NCBI GenBank assembly: GCA_900554945.1
Contig: USJN01000004.1
Span: 1-20,388, forward strand
Reading direction: 5' to 3'
Length of the DNA stretch: 20,388 nt
From: an uncultured Coriobacteriaceae bacterium
GTDB lineage: Bacteria > Actinomycetota > Coriobacteriia > Coriobacteriales > Eggerthellaceae
Part shown: piece by piece, positions 1 to 6,800 of the stretch
Layout: each line of letters opens with the position of its first letter
How positions within the stretch are numbered: the stretch's first letter is position 1
Notes under the pieces: generated by a model
Database searches by the model: none
The model's input: the letters and a program-made list of their open reading frames with translations, nothing else
What the model was told of the DNA's origin: nothing
Program-made: the position numbers and the translations under genes

Positions 1-19
1 TATTCACGAGCCGCACCAT

Positions 20-61
20 AAAAAGGCCGCTGCAGCACTCCCGCGCCGCAGCGGCCTTTTT
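20..61. terminator. Bidirectional intrinsic terminator
   Basis: A perfect 14-bp inverted repeat (20-33 with 48-61) built on aaaaaggccgctgc encloses a 14-nt loop. Because the arms begin with A's and end with T's, the hairpin is followed by a T-run on both strands. It lies about 60 bp beyond the stop of the minus-strand membrane protein gene and can end that transcript. On the plus strand it could end transcription entering from outside the window. The stretch 62-122 shows nothing else. Confidence 0.85.
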
Positions 62-122
62 CTCGCAAAGACAACTGGACCGACCCGAAGCCGCGCCGCC
101 TCAGCGCGCGACCGGATAGCCC

Positions 123-1367
123 CTAGCCGAGAGCGCCATCCGACGGCGCCCCCGACCCTCGCGTCGCACTATCGGGGTTGATGGTCATGCTCTCGAACCG
201 ATTCGCCATGAAATCGTTGTCGAAATACGTGGCGTAGAATTGTTCGATGGGCGTTTCGGGAACATGCCCCGACAGCCGTCCGTACCAGCAGTCGAGCGAT
301 TGCAGCGTCATGATGGCGTTCACGAGCATGAGCGCCGTGGCGATTGCGGTCACGGTATAGCGCAGCTTCCAGGGAATCAAGTTCACCACGTCGAGCATCT
401 TCGGCAGGAGCGCCTTTATCCACAGCACGCCCAGCATGCCCCACATCGCCATGAACATGCCGTTCGTGCGTCCGTCAATAGAGAGGAATGTGCCCGTGTA
501 ATCCCAGGCCACCGCGCCGAATGCGGTTTCCATGAACCAGCTGACGAAGAACTCGAACGCACCGCCGATCACGGCGCTCACCAAAAAGATCACCGGCACT
601 GGCTTGTCGTGGAAGCGGTTGAGCGCCATGGTCATGAGCACCGCACCCACGCCGTAGATGGGCGAGAACGGCCCGAACAGCATGCCCGCGCGATCTTGGT
701 ACTCGCCGGGAACAACGATGACGAAGTGATATACCACCTCAATGATCAGGCCTAACACGCTACAGACCACAAAAATCCAGAACACATTGAAGAAGTTGAG
801 CGCGATATAGCCGCGCCCCGTCGAGTCCAGACCGAGCGTTCCCTCTTCTGCCTGGTCGCGCGTCTCCATGTCGCGGAGCTTGCGCTGCAGCTCGCGCTCC
901 TCGGAAAGCGACGGGTCGACGTAGCCCGACACGAAGAACAAAAGCACGAGGATGACCAGCGTCGGCACGATATGGACATCGGTACCGTTGAGCATGACAT
1001 TGCAGACGAAGGCCACCGCCGCAAGCGCCATAAGGACCTCGGCGGTGAGCGCGGCATAGCGGCGCTTGTTGCGGAGAAGACGCACGCCCAGCAGGATGAA
1101 CAGCACCAACATAGCCGCTTGGGCAACAACGAGAACGACCGTCACGGCAAGGGGCGTGAGCGCCTCCTCGGCAAGGCCGCCCGACCGCAAAAACTGCACG
1201 ATAACGACAACCGCAAGCGCACCGCTCGGGATGGAGACCGCCCCGCCCACGATGCACAGCACGCCGAACACCTTCAGCAGCAGGGGCATCTTCGGCTTCG
1301 GCTCGCATGCGGCATCAATCGCGCCACCCTCGGCCGCGACCATCTCTTCCCTTTCCCCATGCGCCAT
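123..1367 (-). CDS. Putative ABC-transporter type IV (PF06541-like) membrane protein
   Basis: This 414-residue protein looks like the family annotated as putative ABC transporter permease (PF06541), whose real function is not established. The N-terminal half has about four hydrophobic segments (roughly residues 28-62, 73-97, 106-127 and 132-150), then a charged linker (about 153-185). The C-terminal half begins with a membrane segment ending in GLIIE (206-210) and carries the family-like stretch RAGMLFGPFSPIYGVG (226-241), followed by further helices. No ABC ATPase gene is adjacent, so a transport role is doubtful. The ATG at 1367 is preceded by GAGGGAGC a few bases upstream. A TATAAT box at 1414-1419 suggests its own promoter, 74 bp from the upstream HAD gene. 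Confidence 0.75.
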   Translation of the reverse strand: MAHGEREEMVAAEGGAIDAACEPKPKMPLLLKVFGVLCIVGGAVSIPSGALAVVVIVQFLRSGGLAEEALTPLAVTVVLVVAQAAMLVLFILLGVRLLRNKRRYAALTAEVLMALAAVAFVCNVMLNGTDVHIVPTLVILVLLFFVSGYVDPSLSEERELQRKLRDMETRDQAEEGTLGLDSTGRGYIALNFFNVFWIFVVCSVLGLIIEVVYHFVIVVPGEYQDRAGMLFGPFSPIYGVGAVLMTMALNRFHDKPVPVIFLVSAVIGGAFEFFVSWFMETAFGAVAWDYTGTFLSIDGRTNGMFMAMWGMLGVLWIKALLPKMLDVVNLIPWKLRYTVTAIATALMLVNAIMTLQSLDCWYGRLSGHVPETPIEQFYATYFDNDFMANRFESMTINPDSATRGSGAPSDGALG

Positions 1368-1413
1368 GATGCTCCCTCTTCAAACGCTGCCTGCTGAATA
1401 AACGCTGCCGTCC

Positions 1414-1419
1414 ATTATA
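1414..1419 (-). promoter_or_regulatory. -10 box TATAAT upstream of the PF06541-like gene
   Basis: The minus strand reads CCCTATAATGGACGG, a perfect -10 hexamer about 47 bp upstream of the ATG at 1367. No good TTGACA-like -35 is seen at 16-18 bp. The same core, CCTATAATGG, occurs upstream of the rseP-like gene. Confidence 0.5.
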
Positions 1420-1441
1420 GGGAATGCAGTCGCATGTTTTC

Positions 1442-2131
1442 CTACGGCACGGCAACCATTCGGGCAAATTCGATGAACTCGTCGGGGTCGAGCTCGCGGA
1501 AATCGCGCACCGCGCGCTCGGCTGAGGCGGAAAGCGCTGCGTAGGTTCCTGACATATCGCAGTCGTACACCGCCAACGTATGGTACCCCGCCCGCTTGAG
1601 CGTGCCGATTGCGTACAGCGCATCTTCCACACCCCAGGTATGGGAAAGCTCGGTGCCCATAAGCGAGCGCGCACGATCGTACACCGCGGGTTCGCGCTTC
1701 GGTTTCCCCACGTCATCGACGGATACCACCGCATCGAGCATCGGGAGGAACCCCGTATGGGAAAGCCCTGCCAGCAAATACGGCATCGGGGAGGAAGAGG
1801 CCACCGACAGCCTGATGCCGCGCTCGAACAGGGCGCGGACGAACGCGAGCGCACCTGGGCGCGCCGTCGCGCGGGTCGAGTAGAACTCCATCATGTACTC
1901 GCCCACCATGTGCACGACCTCTTGGGGGGATGAGCCCAGCCCGAATTTCGTGTGGAAGAACTCGCCCGCCTCGGGCGTGGTCATGGTTGTCAGCCGGTCT
2001 TTGTCGGTCGGCGAAAGCTCGCCGCCCGCCCGATGCGCGAACTCGCTTTCCATCTCGCGCCACACGCCCATGCTGTCGAGAAGCGTGCCGTCACAGTCGA
2101 ATATCACGCCGATTGGAGCCTCGCTCGCCAC
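1442..2131 (-). CDS. HAD-superfamily hydrolase, phosphatase or phosphomutase type
   Basis: A 229-residue cytosolic haloacid-dehalogenase fold enzyme resembling phosphoglycolate phosphatase or beta-phosphoglucomutase. Motif I is DCDGTLLDS, with nucleophile Asp12 and acid/base Asp14. A helical cap follows (about 20-85). Motif II is ASSS (111-114), motif III lysines lie in GKPKREP (142-148), and motif IV is GVEDALYAI (167-175). There ED replaces the common EDS, so metal ligation still looks intact. The start is a GTG at 2131, with AAAGGA about 8 bases upstream. It lies 102 bp after the rseP-like gene on the same strand and may be co-transcribed. The substrate cannot be told from sequence. Confidence 0.85.
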   Translation of the reverse strand: MASEAPIGVIFDCDGTLLDSMGVWREMESEFAHRAGGELSPTDKDRLTTMTTPEAGEFFHTKFGLGSSPQEVVHMVGEYMMEFYSTRATARPGALAFVRALFERGIRLSVASSSPMPYLLAGLSHTGFLPMLDAVVSVDDVGKPKREPAVYDRARSLMGTELSHTWGVEDALYAIGTLKRAGYHTLAVYDCDMSGTYAALSASAERAVRDFRELDPDEFIEFARMVAVP

Positions 2132-2233
2132 CTCGCCGTCCTTTCGCCCGTCTCTCTCTTTCCCCTAGAGCCTAGCAAGAAAGAAAGTTTCCCTGCGGCG
2201 CGAACGCAAGCATTTGGGCGAGCGGCGCGCGGA

Positions 2234-3346
2234 CTAACCCCAGTTGCCGAAGACGAAACGCTGCACGTCTTGGTTGAGCATGATGACGAAGAACCCCAGA
2301 AAGAGAATCATTCCCGCCGCACTCATATAGCTCAGGGCGCGCGTCGACACGTTCTTGCGCGTGAGCTTCTGGAAGATCTCGATGACGAAGCGGCCACCGT
2401 CGAGAGGCGGGATCGGCAACAGGTTCATGATGCCGAGCGAAACCGAGAGCATCGCCATGAAGAAGACGAATTCGAGAAGCCCCGCCTCAGCGTAGGTTTT
2501 CGACATGACGGCGATGCCGACCACCGACGTCGAGTTCGACACGACATCAGCCGCCGTTTGCGGATTGAACAGGCTTACCACCATCTGGACCACCGCGCCG
2601 ATGTAGGCGAAGCCGACTTCCACCGAGCGCAAAGGCGACATGGTGATGTGCGAGACCTCGCCCGTTTGCGAGTTCGTCATATCGACGCCCACGATGGAGT
2701 ACACCACCACGAAGACCAGAACGGCGAACAACAAGTTCACGGCGATTCCCGCAAGGAGGATTATGGTGCGCTTCCAGAAGGGAAGGCTTCGGTACTGCTG
2801 GTTGTATTCGCTTTCGAAGAGGGCGTGGGGGTCGTCGACCAGGCGCGGTTGCCCCAGCTCATAGGCGAGAGGAACCGGCTGCCCCGCCGCCTCGGCGCGC
2901 TTGACCTGCCCCTTGGTGGGACGGGTGGCCATCGCACGGTAGGTGTTAAACTTGTCCTTTTTCGTAGGACCCTTGACGCTTCCCCACTCCACCAGCTCAT
3001 CGAGGGCGGCGAGGGCGTCATCGTTGGAGATGCCGCAATCCTGCGCGATGTCCTCCATGTTTGCCGTCCCGCGGCGGTATATCGCCGCGAGCACGCTTTC
3101 CAGATGGGGGCTCATCTCGCCCGGCTCCATCCCGCACACCTTCGCGTAGCCGCCAAGGGGAACGCAGGTCACACCGAACTTCGTGCCCCATTTGGTGAAG
3201 CCGATGCCAGGCCCGGGAAAGCCGATCATGAACTCGGTCACGCGCACGCCGAACGCGCGGGACGCCAGATAATGCCCACCCTCGTGGATGAACACGAGGA
3301 AGCCGAGCAGGATCGAGACGTACAGAATCATAAGGACAATATCCAT
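2234..3346 (-). CDS. rseP: RseP-like M50 site-2 protease without PDZ, with winged-helix insert
   Basis: An intramembrane zinc metalloprotease of 370 residues. The first membrane segment (about 2-22) runs into the active-site HEGGH (21-25). A GGYAKV loop (65-70), a membrane segment (about 193-219) and the NLLPIPPLDGGRF motif (308-320), supplying the third zinc ligand Asp316, complete the catalytic core. Family members usually carry one or two PDZ domains after the second membrane helix. Here only about 20 polar residues are available there. Instead, residues 80-145, before that helix, look like a winged-helix domain: LESVLAAIYRRG, MEDIAQDCGIS, then DDALAALDELVEWGSV and a basic wing. A GTG at 3424 extends the frame by 26 codons, but GAGGAG eight bases before the ATG at 3346 and the catalytic-helix start favour 3346. 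Probable role: regulated intramembrane proteolysis. Confidence 0.88.
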   Translation of the reverse strand: MDIVLMILYVSILLGFLVFIHEGGHYLASRAFGVRVTEFMIGFPGPGIGFTKWGTKFGVTCVPLGGYAKVCGMEPGEMSPHLESVLAAIYRRGTANMEDIAQDCGISNDDALAALDELVEWGSVKGPTKKDKFNTYRAMATRPTKGQVKRAEAAGQPVPLAYELGQPRLVDDPHALFESEYNQQYRSLPFWKRTIILLAGIAVNLLFAVLVFVVVYSIVGVDMTNSQTGEVSHITMSPLRSVEVGFAYIGAVVQMVVSLFNPQTAADVVSNSTSVVGIAVMSKTYAEAGLLEFVFFMAMLSVSLGIMNLLPIPPLDGGRFVIEIFQKLTRKNVSTRALSYMSAAGMILFLGFFVIMLNQDVQRFVFGNWG

Positions 3347-3445
3347 GCAAGCGACTCCTCGGAAGGCTTGAAGGGGTACGGGGCAGCAAGCTCCTCGCAT
3401 CCAAGGCGGGCGAAAGCGAGTCACCGAATAACACGTTCAGCGCCC

Positions 3446-3451
3446 ATTATA
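3446..3451 (-). promoter_or_regulatory. -10 box TATAAT of the rseP-like gene
   Basis: The minus strand reads TTTCCTATAATGGGCGC, a perfect -10 hexamer about 95 bp upstream of the ATG at 3346. It implies a leader of roughly 90 nt. No convincing -35 hexamer lies 17 bp upstream. A separate promoter is expected here, since the dxr gene that normally precedes rseP is cut off by a gene on the other strand. Confidence 0.55.
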
Positions 3452-3511
3452 GGAAAGCCGCGCCGACCGATGCGCCCAGCCCAGAAAACCTACACCCCCT
3501 GTGCGGCTTTT

Positions 3512-3530
3512 GTTGCCGAACCGTTGCCGA
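3512..3530. repeat. Direct repeat GTTGCCGA spaced 11 bp, possible regulator site
   Basis: GTTGCCGA occurs at 3512-3519 and 3523-3530, an 11-bp period that places both copies on the same helix face. On the minus strand it reads TCGGCAAC twice, about 75-90 bp upstream of the predicted rseP transcription start. The flanking 3347-3765 stretch is the divergent control region between rseP (minus) and the surface-protein gene (plus). It is visibly more AT-rich than the genes and holds no convincing gene of its own apart from the mini-ORF start at its end. I could not fix a plus-strand promoter in it. Confidence 0.35.
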
Positions 3531-3765
3531 CTTCCTGCCAGGTTTTCACCAAGTTTTTGAGAATGCACGTCGAATTTGCGTTGGAGATATCCGAATCGCG
3601 GTGCAGTTTCAGCCGAGTTTGTAGGGATTGCCCACCGACTTTCGGGGACCTCCGTGCAGATAACGCACGATGAAACGGCAAGGTTGGTGCGTCCTCGCCG
3701 CCAGAACGCGACGTTATGCTCAGACTCCCCGGCGCAGTGAGCGCATTTCGCGAGAAAGGAGCACC

Positions 3766-3816
3766 ATGAATAGCCAACTTTTCGAACTCGGCACGCAAGG
3801 AGGCCCCTATGGCTAG
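3766..3816 (+). CDS. 16-codon leader mini-ORF overlapping the surface-protein start
   Basis: A strong ribosome-binding site (AAAGGAG, 3755-3761) sits four bases before an ATG that opens a 16-codon frame, MNSQLFELGTQGGPYG, ending in TAG at 3814-3816. The stop lies just inside the large surface-protein gene: that gene's ATG (3809-3811) is in the +1 frame, and its own Shine-Dalgarno (AAGGAGG, 3797-3803) lies within the mini-ORF. This layout fits a translationally coupled leader cistron in which ribosomes finishing the mini-ORF reinitiate at the big gene. No signal sequence or known attenuator run is visible in the peptide. It could instead be a chance frame with a fortuitous ribosome-binding site. 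Confidence 0.45.
   Translation: MNSQLFELGTQGGPYG
3797..3803 (+). promoter_or_regulatory. Shine-Dalgarno AAGGAGG fixing the surface-protein start
   Basis: AAGGAGG lies five bases before the ATG at 3809 and supports that start for the 1547-residue protein. It falls inside the coding frame of the upstream mini-ORF, so translation of the mini-ORF would also unfold or cover this site. Confidence 0.7.
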
Positions 3817-6800
3817 CGCAAGGAGGCTTTCTCAGCCGATTGAACAGGTAAAACATAAGGCAATCAACATCGCTCTGGCACTCGCCCTCGCAATCGGGCT
3901 CGCCCCTGGCGCTACGCTTTGCACGCCTGGGGTCGCGCAGGCGGCGAGCAAGATTCCCATCGAGTACATCCCCGAGGACTCGTTCACGCCAGAAGGGTTC
4001 AACTGGGGCATCGGCTTTACCGACGTCGAGATCGTGCGTGGATTCACGAGCGAACCGAATATCAAGCAGTACTATCCTCGGGACTACGACGAGCTGGCCT
4101 CACCCGACGATTCCGGGTTCGCGGCACGCATCGACCGCACGACACCGAAGGGCAGCTTCGCGCTTCGCTACACCGGCGCAAGCTATGGCAACGACAAGGT
4201 CGACGCCGTTGTCACGCTTTCCAACTGGAATTACGTGGAGCCCGTCATGTCGAACGGCGCATCCGGCTGGGACGAGTACGAGGAACGGGCCGATTACGAC
4301 ACCTTCCAGCCTGGCGTGTTCGTGAACAGCGGCTACCAGCGCACGGGGTCGCTCATCGAGAACCTGAATTTCTACACGGTGGGCTTGACCGACCTTAAGG
4401 TGAGCGTCGAGTTCTTCTACGCGGGAACCGACGATCCCTTCGAGGCTAAAGGGCATATGACCTGCATCGATCTGGATGTGGGGCAGAAGTTCGGCTTCGG
4501 AGGCGCCGTCTCGCTCGCGCAGGTCGTCGACAAAAACGACTTCCTGTCCATCGACGAGGAACAAAGCATCATCACCTCGCCCGAATACCCATGCGGCGGC
4601 GTCGAGGACGAGCACGGCGCCATCAGCGCCGACCCGAACGACCCACTCTACAAGCTCGGCCTGGTGGGAGCGTATTTCGACACCACCGAATCGCAGAAGG
4701 GAACGCCCGTCGAGCTCTCGTTCGTATCGTCTTGGAGGGGCTCGAACTCGACGGCGCAATCGTTTTTCGCCATGACGAACGAGTTTCTCACCGCACCGAA
4801 TCCCAACGACGACATCGTCGAAGACGGCAAGCTCGACGTGCGTAAGACCGCCGACAAGACCGAAGGGATCTCGATCGGCGACACGGTTTCCTACACCGTC
4901 GAGGTTCCCGTGCACGAGCGTGGCGTGACCTGCCGAAACGGCTACTCCTACACCGACTTCGAGATTGTCGATGTGCTCCCCCTCGAGATGCGCTACGTCG
5001 ACGGGAGCGGCTATCTCACCGACAATGAGGGACGGCTGATCGAGAACGCGGGTGAGGTAGTCTACGCAGGCCAAGGCGACGAGGGCAAAAGCGAGGACGG
5101 AAACGCCGTCAAGTTCGTGTTCTCGCAAAGCTACCTGCAGCATTCCATGCGCATGCAGGGCGAGACGTACCGTTTCGAGTTCAAAGCTGAGCTCATCGAG
5201 TACCCCGCCGACGGCGCGCTCTCTGTGTCGAACAGCGCCTACGCCCGCGTCAATGACAAGGGAACCTATCCGAGCAACAGCGTCGAGACGACCCTCGTCC
5301 CGCCGAGGCTCACCGTCGACAAGACCGCAGACGCCTACGAATACGAAGAAGGCGAGGTGGTCCGTTTCACCGCCTCCTTCGCACAAAGCGAGAAAAACGC
5401 CCAGTGCCGCGAGGCCGTCTTCTCCGACAGCCTTCCCGAAGGGCTTGAGCTTATCCCGGAAACGGTGCAGGTCACAGGGCTTGAGAACCTCCCCACCCCT
5501 AGTGTCGAAGGCAACCGTTGGAGCTGCCAGCTCGACAAGTTCAACTATGGGGACACGCTCACCGTAAGCTTCGCGGCCATCGCCACCCAAGCGGGCAACG
5601 GCGCCGAGCAGGTGAACATCGCCACAGCCCGCGCGAACAACTGCGAGGAAGCGTCCGACTCCGCCGAGGTTTGGACGAATACCGCGAGCCTTTCCATTGA
5701 GAAGACCGTCGATTGCTACGAGCACTTCATTGGAGCATCCGAGCGAGATGCAGGGGCGGTCGTCTACACGATAACCGTCGAGAACACAAAGGAGGGCACC
5801 GTTGCGAACAACGTAATCGTAAGCGACGAGAGCCTTCCCGAGGGACTCAAGATCGGACGCACAGACACAGGCGAGCTCGCGGTCGACGTCTCGGGAGTCC
5901 CTGAGAGCATTTCCTATCCGGTAGGAGCCGAAGGGTCGGCCCCCAGCCAGCTTGAGCAGCGGGAAGTCACCTGCTCGACAAAGCCTGCGGGGAACGGATT
6001 CGCGACAACCGTAAGCCACCTTCCCGCAAATATGCCCGTCACCATCACCTGCACATGCTATCCCGAGGACTCCATCGCGGGATGGGAAATCGAGAACACG
6101 GCGACCGCGAGCGCCGACAATGCAACCGACGCGCGCGACAGTGCGTTGACCTGGTTGAACCAGCCAACCCTGCAGGTGGAGAAGACTGCATCGCAGAGCA
6201 CCTGCAACATTGGCGACCTTGTGAACTTCCGCGTGAAGGTGACGAACAACACGCCGGGGACAATCGGGCGCAACCTAGTCATTTCCGACCTTTTGCAAGC
6301 GAAGGGAGTTGAATTGCAGCGAGACAGCATCAAGGTTTGGGATTCCGAGGGCAACGACATCACCGACAGCTGCGTGATTAGCACCGACGGGGAGAAGCCC
6401 TCTTTCACGATAGAGACGAATCGCAATCTCACCAGCAACTCGCCCGAGCACACATTCTATCGCTTCGGCGAGAAGGCCGAGCAAGGGACGAACCCCCTTG
6501 GCGAGGAAGGCGAGACGGCCGTGTTCGTCGACTACACCGTCGCCATCGCCGACGCCGTGCTCGCGGGATCGACCGTCGGCAACATAGCGATTGCCGCAAC
6601 CGACGAGCCCAACACGCAAACGAGCGGCGACGCATCGATTACAGTGAAAGATGCCCAGCTCCAGGTCTCGAAGGTCTCCGATAAGAAGCGCTACGAGGCG
6701 GGGGATGTCGCACACTACACCGTCACCGTCGCCCAAACCCGCGAGGGCTCGACCGCGCACAACGTTATCTTCGCCGACCGCTTCGAAAGCGACGAACTCG

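Noticed and set aside
2132..2233. Possible promoter between rseP and the HAD gene
   Set aside because: A TTGCTAGGCT-like stretch is present on the minus strand but is far from consensus. Co-transcription with rseP is as likely.
3347..3424. Upstream GTG start extending the rseP-like protein by 26 residues
   Set aside because: No Shine-Dalgarno before the GTG. The extension is Arg/Cys/Pro-rich ahead of the first membrane helix, while the ATG at 3346 has GAGGAG at good spacing.
1952..3673. 573-codon plus-strand frame opposite the HAD gene start and rseP
   Set aside because: Rich in His, Arg and Glu with no recognisable domain. It overlaps the catalytic motifs of the protease on the other strand, so it is a shadow.
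3437..3856. Short minus-strand frames in the rseP/surface-gene spacer
   Set aside because: No ribosome-binding site or family resemblance. One runs into the start of the surface gene, and they would place coding sequence over the rseP promoter.
4100..6019. 639-codon minus-strand open frame antisense to the surface-protein gene
   Set aside because: It lies wholly inside a well-supported plus-strand gene with signal peptide and DUF11 repeats. Its translation is low-complexity and matches no family, as expected for a high-GC shadow frame.
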